From contig CAYYFX010000004.1 of the NCBI GenBank assembly GCA_964471155.1, positions 26,041 to 90,040 of the forward strand: a DNA stretch of 64,000 nucleotides, given 5' to 3'. This document shows positions 16,743-25,977 of the stretch, piece by piece. Every line of letters starts with the position of its first letter. Positions within the stretch are counted from its first letter, which is position 1. The notes under the pieces are model-generated. The model was not told the origin of the DNA. It saw nothing but the letters and a program-made list of their open reading frames with translations, and made no database searches. Position numbers and translations under genes: made by a program. This stretch comes from CAYYFX01 sp964471155. Lineage in GTDB: Bacteria > ARS69.

Positions 16743-18440
16743 ATGACCGGATCCCGCAGCCCCGTGCCGCGGCTCGCCGTCGCGGGCGCGCTCGTCCTGC
16801 TCGCGCTCCCGTTCCTTTGGCCGCTCCTGGAACCCGGCTGGATCCAGACGCACGAAGGCCTCTCCTATCCCATCCGCCTGGCCCAGGTGCTGCGCTGCTG
16901 GCAGGACGGGATGTGGTCCGCGCGCTGGTTCCCCGACATGAACGAGGGGGCGGGCTACCCGTTCCTCTCGTTCTACGCGCCGCTGTGGTTCGTCCTCGCG
17001 GGAGCGGCGGCGTCCGCCGGCGCGTCCCTGGCGTTCGCGGCGAAGGTGCCCACGCTCCTCGCGGCGCTGCTGGCGGCCGGCGGCGCGTACCGGCTCGCGC
17101 GGCTCGGGCTGGACCGCGCGGCGTCCTTCGCGTGCGCGGCCGTCTTCGTGTACGCGCCGTACGTCGTGCGCGACGTCTACATCCGCGGCGACCTCGCCGA
17201 GCACCTGGGGCTCGCGCTCCTGCCCTGGGCGCTCGCCGGCGTGCTGCGCCTCGCATCGTCGCCCGCCCCGCGCGACGTGGTCCTCGCCGCCGTCGCGGCA
17301 TCGCTCCCGATCCTCGCGCACAACATCACGGGCATGCTCGGCGGGGCATGGCTCGCGACCGCGGGGGTCGCCGCGATCCTCGCCTCCGGGCGGCGCGCCG
17401 CCACCACGGCGGCCGTGGCCACCGCCGCCCTCGCCGCGCTCCTGCTCACCGCGTTCTTCTGGGCGCCGGCCCTCGCCGAGCGCGCGTACGTGCGCACGGA
17501 CGACATGACCACGGGCGCGCTGGACGTGCTGGCCAACTTCCTCCCGCCGGCCCGCCTGCTCGGCCCGCCGGCGATCCCCGCGGGCGGGCAGGAGCTGCCG
17601 ATGTCCTTCGAGCCGGCGTACGTCGCGCTGGCGCTCGCCCTCGCCGCGCTGGCCGCGCGCCGCCGCGTTCCCGCGAGCGCGCGCCCGCTCCTCCTGCTCG
17701 GCGCGGTGGTGTTCGCCGTCTCCGTGCTCATGACGCTGCGGATCGCCGAGCCCGTGTACCGCGCGCTGCCGCTCCTCCGCTTCCTGCAGTTCCCGTGGCG
17801 GCTGCTCGGGCCCGCGGCGCTCGGGCTCGCGCTCCTCGGCGCGGTCGCGTTCGCGGCGCTGCTCGGCGGCGCCCCGCCGCGCCTTCGTGCGGCCGCGGCG
17901 TTCGCGACGGCGGGGGTCGCCGTCCTGCTCGTCTCCCCCGTCGTGGGCCCCAAGGAGCCCGTCCCGATCCCCGGCTGGGCGGTGGACGGCGAGTCGCTGG
18001 CGAAGCGGCGGGTGACCACGTCGTCCAGCGACGAGTACCTCCCGCGCTGGGTGGAGGAGCGGGCGAGCCCGCGGTCGTTCCGGGACGGCGTGGCGCTGCT
18101 CGGCGAAGGGACGGTCGTGACCGCGCGCCGCGGCGCCGGGCGGTGGGATCTCACCGTCGAGGCGCCCGCGCCCGTGCGCGTGGTCCTGCGCGACGCCTAC
18201 TACCCGGGCTGGGCGGCGCGCCTCGACGGGGCGCCGCATCCGGTCGCGCCGCGCGAGCGGTACGGCGACCTGCTGCTGGAGGTCCCGGCCGGACGGCACG
18301 ATCTCGCCCTGCGCCTGGAGCCCACGCGCCTGCGCGTCGGGACGCGGATCGTCTCCGTCGTGACCGCGCTGGTGCTGTTCGCGGTGGCCCTGGGCGCAGC
18401 CCGACCGCCCCGGCGGCCCGCCGGCGCCGGCGCGGGATAG
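16743..18440 (+). CDS. Large multi-pass membrane protein (6-pyruvoyl-tetrahydropterin synthase-related/YfhO-like)
   Basis: 565 residues: about ten hydrophobic helices up to residue 420, then a beta-rich soluble C-terminal part (VVLRDAYYPGWAARLDG, LLLEVPAGRHDLALRLEPTRL) and a final helix. The RGDLAEHLGLALLPW segment near residue 150 is characteristic of the PTPS-related integral membrane family, which belongs to the GT-C-like glycosyltransferase group despite its name. PYYPGW-like segments occur in YfhO-type proteins. A role in glycosyl transfer to envelope polymers is inference. The 3' end overlaps the antisense frame of the cytochrome gene by 241 bases. Confidence 0.7.
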   Translation: MTGSRSPVPRLAVAGALVLLALPFLWPLLEPGWIQTHEGLSYPIRLAQVLRCWQDGMWSARWFPDMNEGAGYPFLSFYAPLWFVLAGAAASAGASLAFAAKVPTLLAALLAAGGAYRLARLGLDRAASFACAAVFVYAPYVVRDVYIRGDLAEHLGLALLPWALAGVLRLASSPAPRDVVLAAVAASLPILAHNITGMLGGAWLATAGVAAILASGRRAATTAAVATAALAALLLTAFFWAPALAERAYVRTDDMTTGALDVLANFLPPARLLGPPAIPAGGQELPMSFEPAYVALALALAALAARRRVPASARPLLLLGAVVFAVSVLMTLRIAEPVYRALPLLRFLQFPWRLLGPAALGLALLGAVAFAALLGGAPPRLRAAAAFATAGVAVLLVSPVVGPKEPVPIPGWAVDGESLAKRRVTTSSSDEYLPRWVEERASPRSFRDGVALLGEGTVVTARRGAGRWDLTVEAPAPVRVVLRDAYYPGWAARLDGAPHPVAPRERYGDLLLEVPAGRHDLALRLEPTRLRVGTRIVSVVTALVLFAVALGAARPPRRPAGAGAG

Positions 18441-20617
18441 CCGGGGAAGCGCCGCGCGACGTCGTCCCGCACCGCCGCGGCCTCCGCGCCGCGTCCCGTC
18501 TCCTCCAGCGCCACCGCCAGCACGTGAGCGAAGCGGGGCTCGTCCGGCGCCGTCTCGGTCGCGCGCCGGAGGCTCGCGATCGCGTCGTCCCGGCGGTCCT
18601 GCAGCACGCGCACGAGCCCGAGCGCGTGGTGCGCGGCGCCGGCATCGGGCGCAAGCGCGAGCGACGCCTCCAGCACGGCCGCCGCCTCGGACACGCGGCC
18701 CGTCGCGCGCAGCAGATCCGCCAGGTTGACCGCCGCCGGCACGAACGACGGCTGCCGCCGCAGCGCCCGCCGGTACGCGGCCTCCGCCGCCTCCACCCGG
18801 CCGAGCGCCAGCTCCAGGTTCCCGAGGTTCACCGCGCCGTCCGCGCCGTCGTCGAGGAACGCCTGCGCGGCGCGGAACTCGTCGATCGCCGCCTCCAGCC
18901 CCGGCACGGACGCGCGCCCGCGCGGCAGCGCCCCGCCCTCCAGCAGCGGCAGCACCGCGGCCTGCCGCACCGTGCCCACGGGATCCGCCAGCAACCGCGC
19001 GCCCAGCGTGCGCCGCGCGCCCCCGTCCGGCAGGGCCGCGAGCAGCCCGGCCGCCGCGCGCCGCACGAGGGGATCCGGATCGACGGCCCCGCGCTCCACC
19101 GCCGCGGCGGCCGCCGGCGCGGCGGGATCGCGCAGCAGGCCCAGCGCCGTGGCGCGCACGATCGCCGGCGTCCCCGCGTCGTCGATCCAGCGCAGGAGCC
19201 CCGCGTCCGCCCCCTCCTGCCAGCGCTGCGCCGCGGCGATCGCCGGTCCCCAGGACGGCCGCTCCGCGGCGCGCCCTCCGGTCCATTTCGCCACCGCGTC
19301 CGCGGCCCACGCGGCATCCTTGTCCCGGTGGCAATCGTTGCACGCGTTGGGCGTGCCCAGCGCGACGGAGAGGTCCGGACGCGGCACGCGGAACCCGTGG
19401 TCCACGCGCTCGTCCACGCCCATGAACACGTGCGTGGGCATGTGGCACGCGGTGCAGCGCGCCCCGCCCTGCAACGGATCGTGCCCGTGGTGCTCGCGCG
19501 TCGCGAAGACCTCGGGACGGTGGCAGCGCGCGCACACGTCGTCGCCGGAGAAGCGCAGCCGCGCCGAGTGCGGGTCGTGGCAGTCGGTGCACACCACGCC
19601 CTTCGCCGCCATCCGGCTCTGCCGGAACGAGCCGTACTCGAACACCTCGTCGAGCACCTGCCCGTCCGGCCAGGTGAGCCCCGCGTCCAGCAGCGACACG
19701 ACGTGGCTGTCCGACAGCGGCGCGGACGGATCGTCCGGCGCGATGCGCGCCCGGTGCGCATGGCAGCGCCCGCACGTCTCCACCTGGTCCTCGACCGGCC
19801 GCGGCCGCTGCAACGTCGCGGTGGCCTTGCCCTCCTCGAGGATCCACGCGCCCGGCAGCCCGTTGCCCACGCGGACCTCGAGCCCGGCGTCGGGGCGGAG
19901 CGCCCGCTCGGCCTCGGACCGCCGGCCCCAGGCCACGTGCTCCGAGCCGCGCCCGTGGCACGCCTCGCAGGCGACGTCCTCCTCCGCCCAGGTCGTGGCG
20001 TAGCGCTCGGTCGTCGGATCCCAGTTCTTCTCCAGCCCGGTGGAGTGGCAGTCCGCGCACATGCGATTCCAGCTCAGGGCCGGCCCCGTCCAGGAGAGCA
20101 CCTCGGACGGATCCGTGATCGCGTCCGGGAAGATGTCGTACCAGCGCCCGCCGCCGTCCGCCTCCGGGCGCGCGTCCCACGCGATCGGCAGGACCTGCAG
20201 GCGGCCGTCGCCCATGCGCACCAGGTACTGCTGCAGCGGCGACACGCCGAACGTCCACGCCACGGGCAGCTCGCGGGCGGCGCCGGTCCCGTCGGTCACC
20301 TCCACGAGGAACGCGTCGTCGCGCCGGAAGAACCGGAACGACCCCGCGCCGTGCGGGAAGACGAACCCGTCGAAGTCGGCGAGGACCGTGCCCTCGGTGG
20401 CGGGCTGCAGCGCGAGATCGTGGTGCGACCCCGTCCACCGCGCGACCTCCTCCGCGTGGCACTCCCGGCACGCCATGCGCCCCACGTACGCCGGCCCGTC
20501 GCGCACCGGCCCGTCGCGCGGCGGCGGGGTCGGCGCGCCGCACGCGCCCGCCCCGACCGCGACCGCGGCCGCCGCGGCCACCGCGGCCGTCCGCCGGAGC
20601 CCGTTCCTCGCGTCCAT
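18200..20617 (-). CDS. Octaheme c-type cytochrome fused to HEAT and TPR repeats
   Basis: 805 residues, exported (hydrophobic leader about 8-28 ending in AGAC). Eight CxxCH heme motifs are present: CRECH, CADCH, CEACH, CGRCH, CTDCH, CARCH, CTACH and CNDCH, all within about residues 50-420. After them come HEAT-like repeats (about 470-590) and tetratricopeptide repeats (about 605-725). This layout resembles cytochrome c554-type proteins with TPR tails; electron transfer at the cell envelope with a protein partner is likely. ATG 20617 is preferred over GTG 20620 because GGGGA sits seven bases upstream. The last about 75 residues (Arg/Ser-rich, antisense to the opposing gene) look non-native, so the true end may be near 18430 with a frameshift or missed stop. 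Confidence 0.8.
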   Translation of the reverse strand: MDARNGLRRTAAVAAAAAVAVGAGACGAPTPPPRDGPVRDGPAYVGRMACRECHAEEVARWTGSHHDLALQPATEGTVLADFDGFVFPHGAGSFRFFRRDDAFLVEVTDGTGAARELPVAWTFGVSPLQQYLVRMGDGRLQVLPIAWDARPEADGGGRWYDIFPDAITDPSEVLSWTGPALSWNRMCADCHSTGLEKNWDPTTERYATTWAEEDVACEACHGRGSEHVAWGRRSEAERALRPDAGLEVRVGNGLPGAWILEEGKATATLQRPRPVEDQVETCGRCHAHRARIAPDDPSAPLSDSHVVSLLDAGLTWPDGQVLDEVFEYGSFRQSRMAAKGVVCTDCHDPHSARLRFSGDDVCARCHRPEVFATREHHGHDPLQGGARCTACHMPTHVFMGVDERVDHGFRVPRPDLSVALGTPNACNDCHRDKDAAWAADAVAKWTGGRAAERPSWGPAIAAAQRWQEGADAGLLRWIDDAGTPAIVRATALGLLRDPAAPAAAAAVERGAVDPDPLVRRAAAGLLAALPDGGARRTLGARLLADPVGTVRQAAVLPLLEGGALPRGRASVPGLEAAIDEFRAAQAFLDDGADGAVNLGNLELALGRVEAAEAAYRRALRRQPSFVPAAVNLADLLRATGRVSEAAAVLEASLALAPDAGAAHHALGLVRVLQDRRDDAIASLRRATETAPDEPRFAHVLAVALEETGRGAEAAAVRDDVARRFPGYPAPAPAGRRGGRAAPRATANSTSAVTTETIRVPTRRRVGSRRRARSCRPAGTSSSRSPYRSRGATGCGAPSRRAAQPG

Positions 20618-20647
20618 CACGCGTTCCCCGCTCGCTCCGGGGCGTGG

Positions 20648-20676
20648 TTGCGCCGTCCCGCGGCACCCCGGATACT
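20648..20676 (+). promoter_or_regulatory. Candidate sigma-70 promoter for the MBL hydrolase
   Basis: TTGCGC (20648-20653), 17-base spacer, GATACT (20671-20676). It lies in the gap divergent from the cytochrome gene and would give a leader of about 45 bases before ATG 20728. Confidence 0.4.
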
Positions 20677-20727
20677 GACCCTGGTCCGCGACGGATGATG
20701 CCCGACCCGGGCGCGAGGGGAAAGCGC

Positions 20728-22122
20728 ATGAAGCTGAAGTTCCTCGGGGCGAATCGCCAGGTCACGGGGTCGTGCCACTACGTGGAGGCCGGCGGGCTGC
20801 GGCTCCTCGTGGACTGCGGCATGTTCCAGGAGCGGGATCTCCGGGACCGGAACTGGGAAGCGAAGCCGGTGGACGTCGCCGGCCTGGACGCCGTGCTCCT
20901 GACGCACGCGCACCTGGACCACGTGGGGCTCCTGCCGCGGCTCGTGCGGGACGGGTTCGACGGGCCGATCCACGCCACCGACCCCACGACGGAGCTGGCC
21001 GCGCTCGTGATGCGGGACTCCGGCCACATCCACGAGGAGGACGCCGCGCAGAAGGCGAAGCGGCATCGGCGCGAGGGACGCAAGGGGCCGCACCCCGAGG
21101 TCCCGCTGTACACCGTGGCGGACGCCGAGCGCGTCGTCCCGCGGCTGCGCGGCGCCCCGTTCGGGGCCGACATCGCGCTGAACGATCGCGTGACGGCCCG
21201 CTTCCATCCCGCCGGCCACATCCTGGGCGCGGCCGTGCTGCAGCTCGACGTGCGGGAGAACGGCACCGCGAAGCGCATCGTCTTCTCCGGCGACCTCGGG
21301 CAGTGGGACGTCCCCATCGTGCCCGATCCGGCGCTCCTGGAGACGGCGGACGCGGTCGTGATGGAGTCCACCTACGGGGACCGCACGCACGACCGGCACG
21401 AGACGGTGGGCGACTCGCTGGCCGACGTGATCCGCGACACGGTGGAACGCGGCGGCAACGTCGTGATCCCCACGTTCGCGATCGAGCGCACGCAGCAGCT
21501 CCTGCTGCACCTCGGCCGGCTGGTCGACGGCAAGCGCATCCCGCGGCTGCGCGTGTACGTGGACAGCCCGCTGGCCGCGGACGTGACCGAGGTGTACGAC
21601 CGCTTCCCGGCGTTCATGGACGAGGAGACGCGCCGGACGCTGCGGAGCCGTCCCTTCGTGAGCGCGCGCAACCTGGTGGAGCTGGTGCGCTCCACCGAGG
21701 CGTCGAAGGCGCTGAACTCCATCCGCGGCTCGTGCATCCTCATGGCCGGCTCGGGCATGTGCACGGGCGGGCGCATCAAGCACCACCTCGTGCACAACAT
21801 CGGCGACCCCGCGTCCACCATCCTGTTCGTGGGATTCCAGTCCCCGGGAACGCTGGGGCGCGCGATCCTGGACGGTGCGCCGCAGGTGCGCATCCTCGGC
21901 CAGGACCACAAGGTCCGCGCGCGCGTGGCCCAGATCTCGGGATTCTCGGGACATGCCGACCGCCCGCAGCTCCTGCGCTGGATCGGGAGCTTCCGGACGC
22001 GACCGCACGTGTTCCTCGTGCACGGGGAGGAGGACGCCGCGCTGTCGCTGGCCGAGGCGGTGCGGGACGGCGCGCCGCGCGACGTGACCGTGCCGCGCTA
22101 CCTGGACGACGCCGCGCTCTGA
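20728..22122 (+). CDS. MBL-fold beta-CASP metallo-hydrolase (RNase-type)
   Basis: 464 residues. Metallo-beta-lactamase motifs are THAHLDHVG near residue 66, PAGHILGA near 163, and SGDLG near 191. The beta-CASP insertion (about 230-380) and C-terminal FSGHAD and LVHGE motifs identify the CPSF73/Ysh1-like RNA-specificity group, known as endo- or exoribonucleases of the zinc-dependent type. Start ATG 20728 has GAGGGG eight bases upstream and gives a start at MKLKFLGANRQVTGS, as in relatives. The 3' end overlaps the convergent hemG gene by 25 bases. RNA cleavage is family knowledge, not shown here. Confidence 0.88.
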   Translation: MKLKFLGANRQVTGSCHYVEAGGLRLLVDCGMFQERDLRDRNWEAKPVDVAGLDAVLLTHAHLDHVGLLPRLVRDGFDGPIHATDPTTELAALVMRDSGHIHEEDAAQKAKRHRREGRKGPHPEVPLYTVADAERVVPRLRGAPFGADIALNDRVTARFHPAGHILGAAVLQLDVRENGTAKRIVFSGDLGQWDVPIVPDPALLETADAVVMESTYGDRTHDRHETVGDSLADVIRDTVERGGNVVIPTFAIERTQQLLLHLGRLVDGKRIPRLRVYVDSPLAADVTEVYDRFPAFMDEETRRTLRSRPFVSARNLVELVRSTEASKALNSIRGSCILMAGSGMCTGGRIKHHLVHNIGDPASTILFVGFQSPGTLGRAILDGAPQVRILGQDHKVRARVAQISGFSGHADRPQLLRWIGSFRTRPHVFLVHGEEDAALSLAEAVRDGAPRDVTVPRYLDDAAL

Positions 22123-23507
22123 ATCCCCGCGCAGCGGGCCGCCGCCGCGCGCCCCGCGTCCAGTCCCGCCTCCACGGCGCGCGGGACGCCCACGCCCGCG
22201 AGCGCGGTGCCGGCCAGGAACACGTCGGGCAGCCGCGCCAGCCGCGCCTCCACGTCCCGCCGCCGCGCGAGGTGCGCGCGGTCGTACTGCGCGATCGCGC
22301 TCCGCCACCGCGCGATCTCCCGGAACTCCGGCGCCGCCGCCACCCGCAGGTAGCGGCGCAGCTCCGCGAGCGCGAGCGCGGTCAGCGCCTCGTCGTCGAG
22401 GTCCGGCGCCGAGGGATCCACGGCGCCGCCGAACATCACGCGCAGCAGCACCTTCCCCGCCGGCGCGCGCCCCGGGAAGATGTGCGAATCCCACAGGCTG
22501 CCGAGGTGCCGGATGCCCTCCGGCCGCGGGATGAGCGCGCCGAATCCGGCCGGCAGGTCCGGGAGGGCCGACGCGTCGAAGCCGAGCGCCACGACGGCCA
22601 GCGGCGGGACGCGCAGCTCCCCGAGCCGGGCGGCCGCGTGCGGCGCGAGGTCCTCCAGCAGCGACGCGGCGGCGTCGCTCTCGGTCGCCACCACCACCGC
22701 GTCCGCCGCGAGCGAGCCGCCCGGCAGCGCGATCCCGAGGGACCCGTCCGGACCGCGCCGGATCGCGCGCACGTCCTGGCCGAAACGGACATCCACGCCC
22801 TTCGCCCGCGCGAGCGCGCGCGGCAGCGCCTGCATGCCCTCGTCGAAGGACGAGAGCCTCCCCGTGGTGACCGGACGCCCGGCCGCGTGATCCCGCTTGC
22901 GCGCCTTCATCTTCGCGATCATCCCGCGCACGAGCGAACCGTGGCTGGCCTCCAGCGCGTGGATGGACGGGAACGTGGCGGCGGCGGAGAGCTGCGCCGC
23001 GTCCCCGGCCACGACGCCCAGCGCCATCGGGGCGAGGAGCCGCTCGGCCGCCTGGAACCCGAGCCGGCGCGCGCCCCACTCCAGCAGCGTCTCGTCCTCG
23101 CGGCCGCCGCGCGGCACCAGCGGCTCGCACAGCAGCCGAAGGATGGCGCCGGGCGAGAGGATGCCCGACGCGAAGAACTTCCCGGGGCTCGGCCCGAGCT
23201 CGCGCAGCCGCCCGCCCATCACGAGGAACCGGTGCGCGGCCGACGCGGAGGCGGCGAGCTTCCGCGGCGCGAGGCCCGCGTCCGTGATGAGGGCGTCCAG
23301 CGCGAGGGAATCGTCCAGGTACGACGTCGGGCCGGCCTCCACCAGGAAGCCGTCGCGCCGCACGGTGCGCGCCTTGCCGCCGACCGTCGCGTCGCGCTCC
23401 AGCACGACGATCTCCAGCGGCGCGCCGGCCCTCGCCGCCTCCGCGCGCGCCGCCCACGCCGCCGCGAGCCCCGACACCCCCGCCCCCACGACCACGAGCC
23501 TCGGCAC
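22098..23507 (-). CDS. hemG: Protoporphyrinogen/coproporphyrinogen oxidase, FAD type (HemG/HemY)
   Basis: 469 residues. An N-terminal FAD-binding VVGAGVSGLAAAWAA (residues 5-19) and VGGKARTVRRDGF are typical of the PPOX/monoamine-oxidase fold. The C-terminus has VFLAGTALAGVGVPRAVEAG, the second flavin-contacting segment. It oxidises protoporphyrinogen IX to protoporphyrin IX (or coproporphyrinogen III to coproporphyrin in the coproheme route). With a HemN domain upstream and no HemQ visible, the protoporphyrin route is favoured. Last gene of the heme operon, starting with GTG 10 bases after the hemEN stop and preceded by AGGGAGG. Confidence 0.88.
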   Translation of the reverse strand: MPRLVVVGAGVSGLAAAWAARAEAARAGAPLEIVVLERDATVGGKARTVRRDGFLVEAGPTSYLDDSLALDALITDAGLAPRKLAASASAAHRFLVMGGRLRELGPSPGKFFASGILSPGAILRLLCEPLVPRGGREDETLLEWGARRLGFQAAERLLAPMALGVVAGDAAQLSAAATFPSIHALEASHGSLVRGMIAKMKARKRDHAAGRPVTTGRLSSFDEGMQALPRALARAKGVDVRFGQDVRAIRRGPDGSLGIALPGGSLAADAVVVATESDAAASLLEDLAPHAAARLGELRVPPLAVVALGFDASALPDLPAGFGALIPRPEGIRHLGSLWDSHIFPGRAPAGKVLLRVMFGGAVDPSAPDLDDEALTALALAELRRYLRVAAAPEFREIARWRSAIAQYDRAHLARRRDVEARLARLPDVFLAGTALAGVGVPRAVEAGLDAGRAAAARCAGIQSAASSR

Positions 23508-23517
23508 GGACGCCTCC

Positions 23518-25977
23518 CTACACGGTCCGCGAGAAGACGGGCTTCTCGGACTTCTCGTGCTTCTCGCGCCACCACCGGTCGAAGCAGATGGCCAGGTTGC
23601 GCAGGAACAGCTCCCCGACCGGCGTGGCCTCGATCGCGTCGGCGCGCACGACGACCAGCGCCTCGTTCCCCGGCGCGCCCAGCCGGCGCAGGTCCTCCGC
23701 GAAGTAGGACGCGAAGTCGATGCCGAACCGCCGCTCCACGTCCCGGACGTCGAGCCGCGCGTTGCACATGATCTCGTGGATCACGTGGTTGCGGATGCGA
23801 TCGTCCTCGCTGCGGACCAGTCCGCGCATCACCGGCAGCCGGCCGGCCTCGATGGCAGCGCGGTAGTCGCTCAGCTTCTTGTGGTTCTGCACGTACGCGC
23901 CGCGGACGTCGCCGATCCCGGAGATCCCCAGCCCGATCACGTCCGGGGCCGGGATGACGGTGTAGCCCTGGAAGTTGCGGCGCAGCCGCCCGGCGAGGCG
24001 CGCCCGCGCCAGCTCGTCGTCCGGACGCGCGAAGTGGTCCATGCCGATCGGCACGTACCCCGCGGCCAGGAACCGCTCCCGCGCCACCGCGAACAGCGCG
24101 AACTTCGTCTCGCGATCCGGCAGGTCCGCCTCGTCGATGGAGCGCTGGTGGGACTTCATCCACGGCATGTACGCGAAGGAGTACACGGCAGCGCGGTCGA
24201 CCCCCATGGCGATCACCGCGTCCACGGTCCGCTCGAAGTCCTCGGGCCGCTGGTGCGGCAGCCCGTAGATGAGATCCACGTTGATGCCCGCGTACCCGCG
24301 GCGGCGCGCGTGGTCGATCAGCGCGCTCGTCAGCTCCGGGCTCTGGATCCGGCCGATGGCCTCCTGCACCTTCGGGGTGAGGTCCTGCACGCCCATGGAC
24401 ACCCGGTTGAAGCCGTGATCCGCGAGCACGTCCAGGTGCGCGGGCGACGTGACCCGCGGATCCACCTCCACCGCGAGCTCCGCGCCCGGCACGGCATGGA
24501 AGCGCGCCCCCCAGAACTCGAGCAGGCGATCCAGCTCGTCCGCGCGGTGGTACGTGGGCGTGCCGCCGCCGAAGTGCAGCTGGGACACGCCGCGCCGGTT
24601 CGGCAGCCGCCGCGCGACGAGGTCGATCTCCCGCTCCAGCAGGTCCAGGTACGGCTCGGCGCGTTCCTTGTGCGGGGAGATGATCACGTGGCAGCCGCAG
24701 TACAGGCAGCGCTCCTCGCAGAACGGCAGGTGCACGTACATGGACAGCGGCTCGTCCGCCGCCGCGTCCGCCTGTGCCAGCAGCTCCTCGTACGTGTCCG
24801 CCGTCACGCCCTCGTGGAACTCCACCGCCGTGGGATAGCTGGTGTAGCGCGGACCTTCGCGATCGTGCGTGCGCAGGAGCTCCGCCGTCACCTCGCGCGC
24901 CACGGGATGCCCGCCGGACGCCGCGGTCCCGGCCGCCCGGACCGGGGGCTCGCGGTACGCCGGCCGTCCGGCCTCCTCGCGCACGGCCGCCACGAACGCC
25001 GCCACGCTCTCGACCGGCGTCTCCGGCAGCAGCCCGTGCCCCAGGTTCACCACGTGGCCCTTCGGCGGCATCGCGGCGAGCAGGGCGCGCACGGCGGCGC
25101 GCGTGGCGTCGGGGCCGGCCAGCAGCGTGGACGGGTCCACGTTGCCCTGCAGCGCGCGCCCCGGGCCCAGCCGCCGCCGCAGCGACGGCAGGTCCACCCG
25201 CCAGTCCACCGACAATCCCTCCGCCGGCAGCCCGGCCGCGGCATCCACGAGGTGCGGCGCGTCCTGCATGAACAGGATGCGCGGGACGCCGAGGTCCGCC
25301 GTGCGCTCCAGCAGCGCGGCCAGGTGCGGGCGCACGCGCGCGCGCCAGGACCGCTCGTCCAGCAGGCCGGACCAGGTGTCGAAGATCTGCACGGCGTCCG
25401 CGCCCGCCGCCACCTGCTCGCCGAGGTACCGGGCCACGAGGTCCACGAGCCGCGCCTGCAGCGCGTCCAGCAGCCGCGCGTCCTGCTGCGCCATGCGCCG
25501 CAGCGCGGGGAAGCCCTTCCGGCCCTGCCCTTCCACGAGGTACGCCGCGATGGACCACGGCGCCCCCGCGAATCCCAGCACGGCGGCCTTCTCCCCGAGC
25601 GCCGCCTTCGTCCCGCGCACGACCTCGGCCACGACCGGCGCGATCGTCCCCTCCGGCTCCTGCAGCCGGGCCACATCCTCCGCGGTGCGGATGGGCGCGT
25701 CCACGACCGGCCCCGGCGCGAACCGCACGTCCACGCCGAGCGCCGCCACCGGCGTCATCAGGTCGGCGAAGATCACCGCGGCGTCGAGGTCGAAGCGCTC
25801 CAGCGGCATCCGCGTGACCTGCACGGAGAGTTCCGCCGATCGGTTCAGCTCCTCGAAGGAGTGCGTCGCGCGCAGCTCCCGGTACTCCGGGAGGTAGCGC
25901 CCGGCCTGGCGCATCAGCCACACCGGCCGCGTGTCCGTCTCCTCGCCGCGCAGCGCCCGCAGGAATCGCTCGCGCAT
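23518..25977 (-). CDS. hemE-hemN: HemE-HemN fusion: uroporphyrinogen decarboxylase plus oxygen-independent coproporphyrinogen III oxidase
   Basis: One uninterrupted frame of 819 residues. Residues 1 to about 336 are HemE: RQAGRYLPEYR at 23-33, catalytic Asp 72 in FADLM, Tyr 146 in AAYLVEG and His 314 in NLGHGLLP. After a 20-odd residue Ala/Pro-rich linker, residues about 359-819 are HemN. These carry GPRYTSYPTAVEF, specific for true HemN rather than HemW, the radical-SAM cysteines C420, C424 and C427 (CEERCLYC), and GGGTPT. The two activities are consecutive pathway steps. ATG overlaps the response-regulator stop (TGATG). GTG 24903 (residue 359) could in principle start HemN alone, but no good ribosome binding site precedes it. 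A sequencing error masking a stop is the alternative. Confidence 0.88.
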   Translation of the reverse strand: MRERFLRALRGEETDTRPVWLMRQAGRYLPEYRELRATHSFEELNRSAELSVQVTRMPLERFDLDAAVIFADLMTPVAALGVDVRFAPGPVVDAPIRTAEDVARLQEPEGTIAPVVAEVVRGTKAALGEKAAVLGFAGAPWSIAAYLVEGQGRKGFPALRRMAQQDARLLDALQARLVDLVARYLGEQVAAGADAVQIFDTWSGLLDERSWRARVRPHLAALLERTADLGVPRILFMQDAPHLVDAAAGLPAEGLSVDWRVDLPSLRRRLGPGRALQGNVDPSTLLAGPDATRAAVRALLAAMPPKGHVVNLGHGLLPETPVESVAAFVAAVREEAGRPAYREPPVRAAGTAASGGHPVAREVTAELLRTHDREGPRYTSYPTAVEFHEGVTADTYEELLAQADAAADEPLSMYVHLPFCEERCLYCGCHVIISPHKERAEPYLDLLEREIDLVARRLPNRRGVSQLHFGGGTPTYHRADELDRLLEFWGARFHAVPGAELAVEVDPRVTSPAHLDVLADHGFNRVSMGVQDLTPKVQEAIGRIQSPELTSALIDHARRRGYAGINVDLIYGLPHQRPEDFERTVDAVIAMGVDRAAVYSFAYMPWMKSHQRSIDEADLPDRETKFALFAVARERFLAAGYVPIGMDHFARPDDELARARLAGRLRRNFQGYTVIPAPDVIGLGISGIGDVRGAYVQNHKKLSDYRAAIEAGRLPVMRGLVRSEDDRIRNHVIHEIMCNARLDVRDVERRFGIDFASYFAEDLRRLGAPGNEALVVVRADAIEATPVGELFLRNLAICFDRWWREKHEKSEKPVFSRTV

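Noticed and set aside
24898..24903. GTG 24903 as an independent start for hemN
   Set aside because: No good ribosome binding site and no stop ending hemE before it; the fusion reading is simpler.
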